Shown here piece by piece: positions 1-9,430 of a stretch of DNA of 64,000 bases. The position numbers and the translations under genes are program-made. The stretch comes from Paracoccus benzoatiresistens (GTDB lineage: Bacteria > Pseudomonadota > Alphaproteobacteria > Rhodobacterales > Rhodobacteraceae), in NCBI RefSeq assembly GCF_026913015.1, contig NZ_JAPTYD010000006.1, positions 62,001-126,000 on the forward strand. Direction: 5' to 3'. The notes beneath the pieces were generated by a model that was not told where the DNA came from, searched no databases, and saw only the letters and a list, made by a program, of their open reading frames with translations. Numbering within the stretch: the first letter of the stretch is position 1; each line of letters opens with the position of its first letter.

Positions 1-1158
1 CGCTTTACCGTCAACATCCCCGAAGCCAATGAAACGGCGCTGCACGACCTGCGGGAAATGGCGCCGACGCTGTATTTCGCGTCCCCCCGCGCCTGGTCGG
101 CCATGCTGACCCGCGTGCAGGTGGGGATCGCGGAAACCACCGGCATCAAGCGGCGGCTGTATGACTACTTCATGCCCCGCGCGATGGAGGCCGAACGGGC
201 GCGCCTGGACGGCAAGCCCGCAGGCGGCGGGCTGACGCGGTTTCTGGGCGAATGGCTGATCTATGGCCCGATCCGCGACCAGCTGGGCCTGGGCCGCGTC
301 AAGCGCGCCTATACGGCGGGCGAGGCCATCGGCGAGGACGTGTTCCTGTGGTTCCGCGCCATCGGGCTGAACCTGCGCCAGTTCTATGGCCAGACGGAAA
401 ACTGCGCGCTGGCGGTGGCCCAGAAGCCCGAGGACATCTCGCTGACCACGGTCGGCCGCCCCTTCCCCGGCGTCGAGATGAAGATCGACGAGCATGGAGA
501 AATCCTGCTGCGCGGCGACAACATCTTCGACGGCTATTTCCAGAACCCCAAGGCCAGCGCCGAGGCCTTGCAGGACGGCTGGCTGCACACGGGCGACGCG
601 GGCCAGATCGAACCGGACGGACAGCTGGTCGTCCTGGGCCGCGTGTCCGAGGTGGTGGAAAAGCGCGACGGCACCCGCTTCATCCCGACCTATATCGAGA
701 ACCGGCTGAAGTTCAGCCCCTACATCAAGGACGCCGCCGTCGTGGGCCAGGGCCGCGACATGCTGGTGGCGATCGTCTGCATCGACTTCCAGGCGGTCGG
801 GCAGTGGGCGCAGGAACATGGCGTGCCCTATACCTCCTATGCCGAACTGTCGCAGCAGCCGCGCATCTATGACCTGATCTCGGGCCAGATCGCCGACGTG
901 AACGCGCATCTGCCGCACGGGCTGTCCATCGACCGCTTCGTCAACCTGCACAAGGAATTCGACCCCGACGACGGAGAGGTCACGCGCACCCGCAAGCTGA
1001 AGCGTAACGTGATCGACGACCGCTATGGCCCGATCATCGAGGCGCTGAACGGGGGCCGCGATCAGATCGACTTCAAGGCCCGGATCACCTATGAAAACGG
1101 CCAGACCGGGTCGCTGGACCGGGTCCTGCGGCTGGCCGACGTGAAGGGGGCCGCGTGA
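1..1158 (+). CDS. AMP-dependent acyl-CoA synthetase/ligase, 5' end cut by window
   Basis: C-terminal 385 residues of an ANL-superfamily ligase that activates a carboxylic acid with ATP and CoA; the frame is open from base 1, so the start and the N-terminal P-loop lie outside the window. Visible are the YGQTE motif (fragment residue about 127), GDNIFDGYF (about 175), the HTGD ATP-binding motif (about 197) and the GRVSEVVEKRDG hinge (about 213). The sequence style matches FadD15-like long-chain or aromatic acyl-CoA ligases found beside liv-type transporters. Its stop overlaps the start of the next permease gene, so it belongs to the transporter operon. The substrate cannot be read from the sequence. 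Confidence 0.9.
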   Translation, partial: RFTVNIPEANETALHDLREMAPTLYFASPRAWSAMLTRVQVGIAETTGIKRRLYDYFMPRAMEAERARLDGKPAGGGLTRFLGEWLIYGPIRDQLGLGRVKRAYTAGEAIGEDVFLWFRAIGLNLRQFYGQTENCALAVAQKPEDISLTTVGRPFPGVEMKIDEHGEILLRGDNIFDGYFQNPKASAEALQDGWLHTGDAGQIEPDGQLVVLGRVSEVVEKRDGTRFIPTYIENRLKFSPYIKDAAVVGQGRDMLVAIVCIDFQAVGQWAQEHGVPYTSYAELSQQPRIYDLISGQIADVNAHLPHGLSIDRFVNLHKEFDPDDGEVTRTRKLKRNVIDDRYGPIIEALNGGRDQIDFKARITYENGQTGSLDRVLRLADVKGAA

Positions 1159-2036
1159 TGGCTTATTTCCTGGAACTGCTGATCTCGGGCGCGCTGACCG
1201 GGCTGATGTATTCGCTGGTCGCCCTGGGCTTCGTGCTGATCTACAAGTCGGCGGGCGTGCCGAACCTGGCGCAGGGCGCGCTGGTGATGACGGCGGGCTA
1301 TGCCGTCTGGCTGGTGATGGCCTGGGGCCTGAACGTCTGGATCGCCATTCCCATCGCCGCCGCGATCATGTTCGGCTTCGGCCTGGTGGTGGAACGGCTG
1401 CTGCTGCGCCGCATGGTCGGCCAGCCGGTCATCATGGTCGTGATGCTGACCCTGGGGCTGGAGATCCTGCTGCGCGGGCTGGTCCCCGGCGTGCTGGGAT
1501 CGACGCCGAAGCCCATCGACCTGGGGATCGACTTCGCGCCCATCATCATCGGCGACGTGTTCATCAACCGCACCTCGCTTTACGGGGGCATCGTGGCCCT
1601 GCTGCTGGTCGGCGCCTCGCTCCTGTTCTTCCGCACGCGGCTGGGGACCAAGCTGCGCGCGGTCTCCGACGACCACGTGTCAAGCTGGGCGGTCGGCATC
1701 TCGGTCGAACGGGCCATCGGGATTTCCTGGGGGCTGGCGGGCATCGCCGCCGTGGTCGCCGGGGCGCTGTGGGGATCCTCGCAGGGGGTGGACTGGACGC
1801 TTTCCACGCTGCTGTTCCCCGCCGTCGCCGTGGTGATCCTGGGCGGAGTGGACTCCGTCCCGGGCGTGGTCGTGGGCGGCATCCTGGTGGGCGTCCTGGG
1901 CACGGTGATCCCCGGCTACCTGGACAGCGTCGCGGGCGGATCGACACGCGATGTCGTGACCTCGCTTATCATCCTGCTGACCATCATGGTCCGCCCCTTC
2001 GGCATATTCGGCCGCGAAGACATCGAGAGGATCTGA
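1158..2036 (+). CDS. Branched-chain amino acid-type ABC transporter permease (LivH family)
   Basis: Inner-membrane permease of 292 residues with about eight hydrophobic segments, and the LivH-type N-terminus in which an early membrane helix is followed by an NLAQGALVM stretch. It forms the translocation channel with the LivM-like permease immediately downstream. I chose the ATG at 1158, which overlaps the ligase stop (TGATG); a GTG three bases earlier is also possible. No livG ATPase is seen between these genes; it may lie upstream of the window. The adjacent CoA ligases suggest the cargo may be a carboxylic or aromatic acid rather than an amino acid (inference). Confidence 0.92.
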   Translation: MAYFLELLISGALTGLMYSLVALGFVLIYKSAGVPNLAQGALVMTAGYAVWLVMAWGLNVWIAIPIAAAIMFGFGLVVERLLLRRMVGQPVIMVVMLTLGLEILLRGLVPGVLGSTPKPIDLGIDFAPIIIGDVFINRTSLYGGIVALLLVGASLLFFRTRLGTKLRAVSDDHVSSWAVGISVERAIGISWGLAGIAAVVAGALWGSSQGVDWTLSTLLFPAVAVVILGGVDSVPGVVVGGILVGVLGTVIPGYLDSVAGGSTRDVVTSLIILLTIMVRPFGIFGREDIERI

Positions 2037-2039
2037 GTC

Positions 2040-3113
2040 ATGTTCTATCGCCTCTCGGGCACCTACCACACCAGCTACGAAGCCGACCGCAAGCTGTGGA
2101 AGATCCCCACGGATCGCTGGCTGGTCGTCGCCGTGCTGCTGCTGGCGCTGCTGGCGCCCTTGTATGTCTCGCCACTCTATCTCGGCAGCTATGTGCTGCC
2201 CTGGGTGATCTGGTCGGCGGCGGCGCTGTCGCTGACGCTGCTGATGGGGCTGGCGGGGCAATTGCATTTCGGCTTTGCCGCCGTGATGGCGATCGGGGCC
2301 TATGCCTCGATCCACCTGGTCCGCTTCGGTGTCCCGTTCGAACTCGCGCTGCTGCTCTCGGGCCTGATCGCCGCCGTGATCGGCGCGGTCTTCGGCGGCG
2401 CCGCGCTGCGGGTGAAGGGGCTCTACCTGGTGATGGCGACGCTGGCGATGCAGTATCTGGTGGATTGGGTCGTGGTGAACGTGCCCGCGATTTCCGGCGG
2501 GGCGCATGCCACGCTGAGAACGCCCGCCGTCAGTTTCCTGTTCATGCCGGTGGAAAGCCTCGCTGCGCGCTACTGGCTGGCGCTTGGATGGGCGGTGCTG
2601 CTGACCGTCTTCTTCATGAACGTCAAGCGCACCTCCTTTGGCCGGGCCCTGGTCGCGATCCGCGACAAGGACTTCGCCGCAGCCGTGATCGGCGTCGATC
2701 CGTTCAAGACCAAGCTGATGGCCTTCTTCACGTCCTCCTTCATGGGCGGCGTGACGGGCGCGATCCTGGCCTTCTGCTTCTATCGCGCGGTGACGCCGGA
2801 ACAGTTCGGCTTCAACGTCTCGATCCAGCTGGTCGCCATGGTGCTGGTCGGCGGACTGGGCTCGGTGATCGGATCCTGGCTGGGCGCGGGCTTCGTGCTG
2901 CTGGCGCCGATCTTTTTGACGAACCTGGTGTCCGGGCTTGCCGCCGCGGGCTGGGTGCCGGTCAGCCAAAACTTCCTGTCGCACCTGCCCTTGATGATCT
3001 ACGGCGCCATGATCATCGGCTTCCTGCTGCTTGAGCCGCTGGGGCTGGCGAAAATCTACGACAACATCCGCAAGTATTTCCTGGTCTGGCCCTTCCGCCA
3101 CGCCAGAAGCTGA
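2040..3113 (+). CDS. Branched-chain amino acid-type ABC transporter permease (LivM family)
   Basis: Inner-membrane permease of 357 residues, starting three bases after the upstream permease stop. The hydrophobic segments include the conserved LLMGLAGQLHFGFAAVMAIGAYA region (about residues 67-90) and the EAA-like loop GRALVAIRDKDFAAAVIGVD (about 201-220) that contacts the ATPases, both typical of LivM. The C-terminus carries a short basic tail. It pairs with the LivH-like subunit; tight spacing indicates co-transcription with the whole 1-6363 cluster. Confidence 0.92.
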   Translation: MFYRLSGTYHTSYEADRKLWKIPTDRWLVVAVLLLALLAPLYVSPLYLGSYVLPWVIWSAAALSLTLLMGLAGQLHFGFAAVMAIGAYASIHLVRFGVPFELALLLSGLIAAVIGAVFGGAALRVKGLYLVMATLAMQYLVDWVVVNVPAISGGAHATLRTPAVSFLFMPVESLAARYWLALGWAVLLTVFFMNVKRTSFGRALVAIRDKDFAAAVIGVDPFKTKLMAFFTSSFMGGVTGAILAFCFYRAVTPEQFGFNVSIQLVAMVLVGGLGSVIGSWLGAGFVLLAPIFLTNLVSGLAAAGWVPVSQNFLSHLPLMIYGAMIIGFLLLEPLGLAKIYDNIRKYFLVWPFRHARS

Positions 3114-3151
3114 ACCCTGGGGAGGGAAAAGGAAGAATGAAAGGAAAACAC

Positions 3152-4381
3152 ATGACCTTTCTGCGCAAGCTGGCGCTGACGACCGCTCTTGTCGCCGGCC
3201 TGTCCGCGCCCGTGGCAGCCGAGGACATCAAGTTCGGCCTGCTGCAGGACTTCACGGCGGTCTATACCTTCGTGACCGGGCAGTACAACCAGGGCCAGCA
3301 GGACTATCTGGCGCTGGCAAATGCCGAGGGCATCCTGGGCGAAGGCAACTCTGTGACCGCCATCGTCCGCGACACCGGCAACCAGCCACAGCGGGGGATC
3401 GAGGCCTATAACCGCGCCAAGGAGGAAGGTGCGGTTTTGTTCGACTTCCTTTCGACGCCGGTTTCCGCCGCGATCCTGGACCAGGCGCAGGCCGACAAGA
3501 ACGTCGTCATCACCCCCGCACACGGCCGGGGCGACGCGTCCGACGGCACCGTCTTCCCTTATGTCTTCCCGATGATGCCGACCTATTGGGCACAGGCCGC
3601 GAACCTGATCGAGCACATGAAGAACAACGGCGGACTGCAGGGCAAGAAGATCGCCATCGTCCATATCGACAGCCCCTTCGGGCGCGAGCCCGGCCCGATC
3701 CTGCAGGCCCTGTCCGAACAGGAGGGCTTCGAATTCCAGGCCTTCCCCTATGCCAGCCCCGGCAACGAACAGTCCGCCGCCTGGTCCGAGGTCCGGCGCT
3801 ACCGCCCCGATTATGTCCTGATCTGGGGCGCGGGCGGCGGGCAGGCCGTGTCGGTCAAGACCGCCATCCAGAACGGCATCCGGCCTGAACAGATCCATTC
3901 GGTGATCTGGCTGGCCGAAACCGACGCCGCCAATGTCGGACCGGCCATGAAGGGCGTCAAGCGGTTCGAGGCCACGGCGGCGGGCACCGACCATGCGATC
4001 ATCCAGCGGATCCAGGAAAAGGTCATCGACGCGGGCAAGGGATCGGGCGACCAGGCCAATGTCGGCACCAGCTATTACAACCTGGGCGTCGCCACCATGG
4101 CCGTCGCGGTCGAGGCCGCACGCCTTGGGCTGGAAGGCGGCCAGCCGCTGACCGGCGACACGCTGAAGGCGGGGTTCGAGAAGATCGCCGGCTATGACGC
4201 CGAGGGCCTGATGCCGGCCGTCACCTACACGGCCGAGGATCACCAGGGCGGCGGCGCCGGGCGGGTCTCGGAATGGGACGGCGAGAAATGGGTGCCGGTC
4301 AGCGACTGGCACGCGGCCTATCCCGACCTGATCCGCCAGGTGATCGAGAAATCGGCCGCCGAATACAAGGCGGGGCACTGA
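3152..4381 (+). CDS. ABC transporter substrate-binding protein, LivK/Peripla_BP_6 type
   Basis: Periplasmic binding protein of about 409 residues with a clear Sec signal peptide (FLRKLALTTALVAG, probable cleavage after PVAAE). The body begins with the DIKFGLLQDFTAVYTF pattern typical of the type I binding fold used by liv-type importers. The ATG at 3152 is preceded by AAGGA at a six-base gap; an in-frame ATG at 3137 behind GGAGGG is an alternative. It lies 23-38 bases after livM and 4 bases before the ATPase gene. This class includes binding proteins for aromatic and short-chain acids as well as amino acids, so the ligand is open. Confidence 0.9.
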   Translation: MTFLRKLALTTALVAGLSAPVAAEDIKFGLLQDFTAVYTFVTGQYNQGQQDYLALANAEGILGEGNSVTAIVRDTGNQPQRGIEAYNRAKEEGAVLFDFLSTPVSAAILDQAQADKNVVITPAHGRGDASDGTVFPYVFPMMPTYWAQAANLIEHMKNNGGLQGKKIAIVHIDSPFGREPGPILQALSEQEGFEFQAFPYASPGNEQSAAWSEVRRYRPDYVLIWGAGGGQAVSVKTAIQNGIRPEQIHSVIWLAETDAANVGPAMKGVKRFEATAAGTDHAIIQRIQEKVIDAGKGSGDQANVGTSYYNLGVATMAVAVEAARLGLEGGQPLTGDTLKAGFEKIAGYDAEGLMPAVTYTAEDHQGGGAGRVSEWDGEKWVPVSDWHAAYPDLIRQVIEKSAAEYKAGH

Positions 4382-4385
4382 GGCC

Positions 4386-5174
<789 letters not shown>

Positions 5175-5184
5175 GGAAAGCCCC

Positions 5185-6363
5185 ATGACTGCCGATCCCG
5201 ACCACGACCGCGGCGCCCGCGAGGGGGACCCGCTTGCCCGACTGAACGTGCAACTGGCGCGGATGCGCGAAACCCAGGCCCGCTGGGCGGGGCTGCCCGC
5301 CGCCCCGCTGGCAAGCCTGGACGATCTGGCCGGGCTGCCGGTGCTGCGCAAGTCGGAGCTGGTGGAGATGCAGGCGGCGCAGCCGCCCTTCGGCGGCCTG
5401 AACGGCAACCCGGTGGCGGGTCTGCGGCGGTTGTTCGTCTCGCCCGGGCCGATCTTCGACCCGGAAGGGCGCGCGCCCGACTGGTGGGGATCGGCGGCGG
5501 CCTTGCGCGCCGCGGGCGTGCAACAGGGCGACGTGATCCTGAACACCTTTTCCTATCACCTGACCCCCGCCGCCTTCATCTTCGAGGCAGGGGCCGAGGC
5601 GATCGGCTGCCCGGTCGTCCCTGCGGGCCCCGGCAATACTGCCGACCAGATGATAGCCATCGGCCAATACCGCCCCCGGGTCTATGTGGGCGTGCCGGAT
5701 TTCCTGAAGATCCTGCTGGACAAGGCGGACGAGGCCGGCGTGGACCGGTCCTGCCTTCAGGTCGGCATGGTCACCGGCGCGGCCCTGCCCGACAGCCTGC
5801 GCGCGGAACTGTCAGGCCGGGGCGTCGCGGTCAGTCAGTGCTATGGCACCGCCGACCTGGGCATCGTGGCCTATGAGGATGGCGGCCCGGGGATGGTGCT
5901 GAACAAGGGCGTGATCGTGGAAATCACCCGCCCAGGCACGGGCGACCCGGTCCCCGACGGCGAGGTGGGCGAGATCGTGGTGACGCGGCTTGATCATGAC
6001 TATCCCCTGCTGCGCTTTGCCACGGGCGACATGTCGGCGATCATCCCGGACGCGCGCGATCGCCGCATCAGGGGCTGGATGGGCCGCGCCGACCAGGCCG
6101 CCAAGGTCAAGGGCATGTTCGTGCGCCCCGAGCAGATCGCCGCCATCGGACGTGCCATTCCCGGCTGCCACCGGCTGCGGCTGGAAATCAGCCGGGCGGG
6201 CGAACAGGACCGGATGCACCTGCTGGTCGAGCATGACGACAGCAATGCCGCCGCCCCCCTGGCCGACAGGCTGGCCGCCGTTACCCGCCTGAAGGGCACG
6301 GTCGAGGTGGTGGCGCCGGGCAGCCTGCCGAACGATGGCAAGGTCATCGCCGACCTGCGCTGA
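5185..6363 (+). CDS. PaaK-like AMP-binding protein (phenylacetate-CoA ligase family)
   Basis: A 392-residue member of the PaaK branch of adenylate-forming enzymes, which make aryl-CoA thioesters. The order of blocks fits: an N-terminal DDLAGLPVLRKSEL region, a central GTADLGIVAYE motif, the FATGDMS motif, the hinge GRADQAAKVKGMFVRPEQI and a small C-terminal domain. The usual SSGTTG-type phosphate loop is replaced by VSPGPIFDPEG (about residues 89-99), so nucleotide handling may differ. It is the last gene of the transporter cluster and its stop abuts the stop of the opposing regulator. A second CoA ligase in one uptake operon suggests activation of the imported acid. Confidence 0.82.
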   Translation: MTADPDHDRGAREGDPLARLNVQLARMRETQARWAGLPAAPLASLDDLAGLPVLRKSELVEMQAAQPPFGGLNGNPVAGLRRLFVSPGPIFDPEGRAPDWWGSAAALRAAGVQQGDVILNTFSYHLTPAAFIFEAGAEAIGCPVVPAGPGNTADQMIAIGQYRPRVYVGVPDFLKILLDKADEAGVDRSCLQVGMVTGAALPDSLRAELSGRGVAVSQCYGTADLGIVAYEDGGPGMVLNKGVIVEITRPGTGDPVPDGEVGEIVVTRLDHDYPLLRFATGDMSAIIPDARDRRIRGWMGRADQAAKVKGMFVRPEQIAAIGRAIPGCHRLRLEISRAGEQDRMHLLVEHDDSNAAAPLADRLAAVTRLKGTVEVVAPGSLPNDGKVIADLR

Positions 6364-7050
6364 TCACTCCATCGCCGGGGCGCCGTCGGCCAGCCGTTCG
6401 CGGTCCAGAACGCGGACGGCGTTGCGGCCAAGCTCGATGATGCCCGCGTCGCGCAATTCGCCCAGCATCTTGTTCACGGTCTGGCGCGAACAGCCGATGA
6501 CCACGCCCAACTGCGACTGGCTGATGCGCACCGCATTGTCCGAATCGCTGGTCAGCTGGCGCAGATACAGCCGGATGCGCTGTCCGGCATTGTAGTAATG
6601 ATCCGCCGTCCGGTTCCGGTTTTCCCGCATCAGCCGGTCATGCAGGAGGGTGCACAGGTTCGGGATCAGGATCTTCGAGGGCACATGGGCATAAAGCGCC
6701 TTTGCCGGGCAGAACAGCACGGTGGTGTCCGCCATGGTCAGGCAACTGCAGGCGCAGGGGCGCCCCGACAGGGCCTCGACCTCTCCCACCATCTCTCCGG
6801 GGGTGGCCAGATGGACGATCACCTGATTGCCCGAGGCATCGACATAGCCCACCTCGACCCGGCCCGAGGCGATGAAATAGCTGCCATCCGTAAGCTCTCC
6901 TTGCCGCAGGATGTGGGTCGGGGTTTTCAGGACGCGCGGGGTGCAGGATGCCAGCAAGGCGTGTTTCTGGTCCTGTGTGAGACCCGACAGGATCGGTGCA
7001 TCGAACAGATGGGCGTAATCTGCAGGGTCGGTCATTGGAAAACGGTCCAT
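6364..7050 (-). CDS. Crp/Fnr family transcriptional regulator
   Basis: A 228-residue regulator with an N-terminal cyclic-nucleotide-type beta-roll (HILRQGELTDGSYFIASGRVEVGY, then GEMVGEVEALSGRP) and a C-terminal winged helix with recognition region SQSQLGVVIGCSRQTVNKM. The N-terminal cysteine cluster of true FNR is absent; only an isolated ASCTP cysteine and a CACSC run near residue 100 are seen, so oxygen sensing through a cluster like FNR's is not supported. The ATG at 7050 was preferred over ATG 7035; neither has a strong ribosome site. It converges on the ligase gene with no gap between the stop codons. Confidence 0.88.
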   Translation of the reverse strand: MDRFPMTDPADYAHLFDAPILSGLTQDQKHALLASCTPRVLKTPTHILRQGELTDGSYFIASGRVEVGYVDASGNQVIVHLATPGEMVGEVEALSGRPCACSCLTMADTTVLFCPAKALYAHVPSKILIPNLCTLLHDRLMRENRNRTADHYYNAGQRIRLYLRQLTSDSDNAVRISQSQLGVVIGCSRQTVNKMLGELRDAGIIELGRNAVRVLDRERLADGAPAME

Positions 7051-7108
7051 CAACAGTCCGAATGACTGCCAGTAATCCAGGAAATGTTGTGGAAGAACCA
7101 GCGAAAAC

Positions 7109-7155
7109 GGCTATCCCGGCCCGGCAGGGCACCGCATTGAAGCGTCGGGATAGCC
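7109..7155 (-). terminator. Structured inverted repeat, possible terminator or small RNA element
   Basis: Perfect 10-base arms GGCTATCCCG (7109-7118) and CGGGATAGCC (7146-7155) enclose 27 bases that can fold into two further hairpins: GCCC/GGGC at 7119-7130 and CGC/GCG at 7133-7144. The whole is a compact three-way junction. On the minus strand the arm is followed by GTTTTCG, so it could terminate the gntR-glycerate kinase transcript about 150 bases past the stop. It also sits 59 bases upstream of the Crp/Fnr start. A third GATAGCC at 7208-7214 could pair with the same arm. Confidence 0.5.
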
Positions 7156-7303
7156 TGAACTCGCACTTACCCCAGATTGTCACGCACCACGACTGCGTGT
7201 CTTAGGTGATAGCCCTTTTGGTGTAGAAGAAGTGTCAACCAGGCGACATTTCACCGCGAAGAAGGGGAAAATTATTTCCTGTCGGCCAACAGCGGAAAGA
7301 CAA

Positions 7304-8563
7304 TCAGACAATCAAAATTGTCCGGAAATCATTAACATTTGTCAATGTGGGTCCTGTGACGACCTGCGCGCCGATCCGCTGAAACAGGCCGTGGGCGTCG
7401 TTGGCCAGCAGCGACCGGTCTGCCCGGTCCGGGGTCGCGCGCGCCAGCGTATCGGGGCCGATCACCGCGCCCGCGACCTCGGCCGCGCCATCGATGCCGT
7501 CGGTGTCGCAGGCGAGCGCATGGATCCCCGCCGCACCCTGCAGCGCCAAGGCCAGCGCCAGGCAGTATTCCGCGTTCGAACCACCGATCCCACCGCCCCG
7601 GCGGGTCACCGTCAGCTCCCCGCCCGACAGGATCACCAGCGGCGGATCGCCCGGCCTGCGCGCGGCCTGCCGGTGCAGCGCCAGGCGGGCATGGGCCGCG
7701 GCGACCTCGCGCGCCTCGCCTTCCAGGGAATCGCCAAGGATTTCGACCGCGCATCCCGCCGCCCGCGCCAGATCGGCCGCGGCGGCCAGCGATTGGGCCG
7801 GGGCGGCGATGACGCGGTTCTCGGTCCGCGACAGGCGGGGATCGCCGGGCGGAACCACCCCGCTGCCGACTTGCAGCGCGCGGGTGACGCTGCCCGGCAC
7901 CGAAACCTGCCAGCGATCCAGCACCGCCAGCGCCTCGGCAGGGGTCGAGCCGTCGCCCACCGTCGGGCCCGATCCGATAAGGGCCGGATCGTCGCCCGGC
8001 ACGTCCGAGATCATCAGGGACAGCATCCGCGCGGGCCAGGCAGCCTTTGCCAACTGCCCGCCCTTCACGCGGGACAGATGCTTGCGCACCGTGTTCATCT
8101 GACCGATCGGCGCCCCCGAAGCCAGCAGCGCCGCATTCACCGCCTGCTTTTCCGCCAGCGTGACCCCTTCGACCGGCGCGCAGAGCAAGGCCGAGGCCCC
8201 GCCCGAGATCAGCGCCAGCACGAAGTCTTCCTCGCCCAGGCCGTCCAGCAGCGACAGCATCCGCAGCGTCGCCTCGGCGCCTGCCGCGTCGGGGACCGGG
8301 TGGGCGGCAAGGGCGATCTCGATGCCGGGACAGGGGCGGGCATGGCCATAGCGGGTGATGACCAGACCCTCGCAGGGGCCCCAGGCGGCAAGAACGGCCT
8401 CGGCCATGCGGGCGCTGGCCTTGCCCGCGCCGATCACCACCACCCGGCCCGGGGGCTTCGGCGGCAGATGCGCTGCCAGCACCCGCATCGGGTCGGCGGC
8501 CTGGACGGCGCAATCGAACAGGCTGCGCAGGAAGGACGGGGGATCGGCCAGCGGATCGGTCAT
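7304..8563 (-). CDS. Glycerate kinase, MOFRL family (GckA/TtuD type)
   Basis: A 419-residue cytoplasmic enzyme of the MOFRL family, which phosphorylates D-glycerate (usually to 2-phosphoglycerate) and was once annotated as hydroxypyruvate reductase TtuD. Supporting motifs are VVVIGAGKASARMAEA near residue 42, ALISGGASALLCAP near 135, and a C-terminal MOFRL domain with VILSGGELTVT and ACDTDGIDG. Its ATG overlaps the GntR gene stop by four bases, so the two are co-transcribed. Divergent linkage to glycolate oxidase fits glycerate feeding from glyoxylate into central metabolism (inference from context and family). Confidence 0.9.
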   Translation of the reverse strand: MTDPLADPPSFLRSLFDCAVQAADPMRVLAAHLPPKPPGRVVVIGAGKASARMAEAVLAAWGPCEGLVITRYGHARPCPGIEIALAAHPVPDAAGAEATLRMLSLLDGLGEEDFVLALISGGASALLCAPVEGVTLAEKQAVNAALLASGAPIGQMNTVRKHLSRVKGGQLAKAAWPARMLSLMISDVPGDDPALIGSGPTVGDGSTPAEALAVLDRWQVSVPGSVTRALQVGSGVVPPGDPRLSRTENRVIAAPAQSLAAAADLARAAGCAVEILGDSLEGEAREVAAAHARLALHRQAARRPGDPPLVILSGGELTVTRRGGGIGGSNAEYCLALALALQGAAGIHALACDTDGIDGAAEVAGAVIGPDTLARATPDRADRSLLANDAHGLFQRIGAQVVTGPTLTNVNDFRTILIV

Positions 8564-9339
8564 GTCCGCCGCTGGCCCAGCCCGCCGCCCGACTGGCGGC
8601 GCCGCGCGGTTTCCAGTTGCGCCTCGGCCTCGGCCAGGTTGCGAGCGGCCTGGCGCACATAGGCCAGATGCGCATGGGCGGACGTCCGGGCGGCCTCGGG
8701 ATCGCCTGCCAGGATCGCCTCGGCAATCGCCCGGTGCTGGGCGCGCAGGTGGTCGCGGACCTGCGGCAGGGTGAACATGCGCCCCCGGTTGGCCGCCACA
8801 TTGCTGCGCAGGTTGCCCGAAAGCGCCCTCATGATCTGCAGCAGGACCAGGTTATGGCTGGCCTCGTAGATCGCCTGGTGCAGGGCGGCGTCGGCCTCGG
8901 CCTCCTCGCTGGGGATGGCGGCGGCATGGGCGGCCTCGATCCCCTCAAGCGCGGCGCGGATGCGGGCGTGATCGACGGGGGTGGCGCGGGCGGCGGCCAG
9001 CCCGGCGGCATGGCTTTCGACCACATCGCGGAAATCCAGGTAATCGTCCTCGACCTCGGGCCGCTCGGCCAGCAGCGCCAGCAGCGGATCGGTGATCGCC
9101 GCGCGGCCAAGCGGGGCCACGCGCAGGCTCCGGCCCTTTTCGCCCACCAGAAGCCCGCGCTCCTGCAGCAGCTTCAAGCCGTCGCGCAGGGTGGGGCGCG
9201 ACACGTTCAGCCGGACCGCCAGGTCACGCTCGGGCAGCAGGCCTTCGTCCGGGGCCAGCGATCCTTCCAGGATCAGCGTCTCGATATGGCGCGCCACGGC
9301 CTCGGCGGCGCGTTCGGGGCGGATGGAGAACTCGGTCAT
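8560..9339 (-). CDS. GntR-family regulator, FadR/FCD subfamily (GlcC-like)
   Basis: A 259-residue repressor or activator with an N-terminal winged helix (LLPERDLAVRLNVSRPTLRDGLKLLQ) and an alpha-helical FCD ligand domain, in which ALHQAIYEASHN, QHRAIAEAI and SAHAHL supply the usual acidic and histidine metal ligands. FCD regulators sense small carboxylates; divergence from glcDEF and overlap with the glycerate kinase gene make glycolate or a related acid the likely effector. A palindrome in the 91-base divergent gap (9385-9403) is the probable operator. GlcC is the closest functional analogue, but orthology is not shown. Confidence 0.88.
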   Translation of the reverse strand: MTEFSIRPERAAEAVARHIETLILEGSLAPDEGLLPERDLAVRLNVSRPTLRDGLKLLQERGLLVGEKGRSLRVAPLGRAAITDPLLALLAERPEVEDDYLDFRDVVESHAAGLAAARATPVDHARIRAALEGIEAAHAAAIPSEEAEADAALHQAIYEASHNLVLLQIMRALSGNLRSNVAANRGRMFTLPQVRDHLRAQHRAIAEAILAGDPEAARTSAHAHLAYVRQAARNLAEAEAQLETARRRQSGGGLGQRRT

Positions 9340-9384
9340 AGGTTGCCCTTATCGTCGCCCCCATGTCATCGCAATTGACAGACT

Positions 9385-9403
9385 TGGTCAAATGATTTTA
9401 CCA
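9385..9403. promoter_or_regulatory. Palindromic operator candidate for the GntR/FCD regulator
   Basis: The sequence TGGTCAAATGATTTTACCA is symmetric at 16 of 18 non-central positions, with outer arms TGGT/ACCA and inner arms AAAT/ATTT. TGGT...ACCA arms are typical of FadR/FCD-family operators. It lies in the 91-base gap between the divergent gntR start (9339) and glcD start (9431), where it could control both promoters. Confidence 0.65.
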
Positions 9404-9430
9404 CAGAAGGGCAACAGGGAGGGCAGAGCC

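Noticed and set aside
1680..3101. A 473-codon minus-strand frame across the two Liv-type permeases
   Set aside because: It spans two real genes and their junction, with low-complexity histidine/glutamine/aspartate-rich translation.
7054..7303. A gene in the gap between the Crp/Fnr regulator and glycerate kinase
   Set aside because: Short frames there have no ribosome site or coding character; the notable content is the hairpin reported separately.
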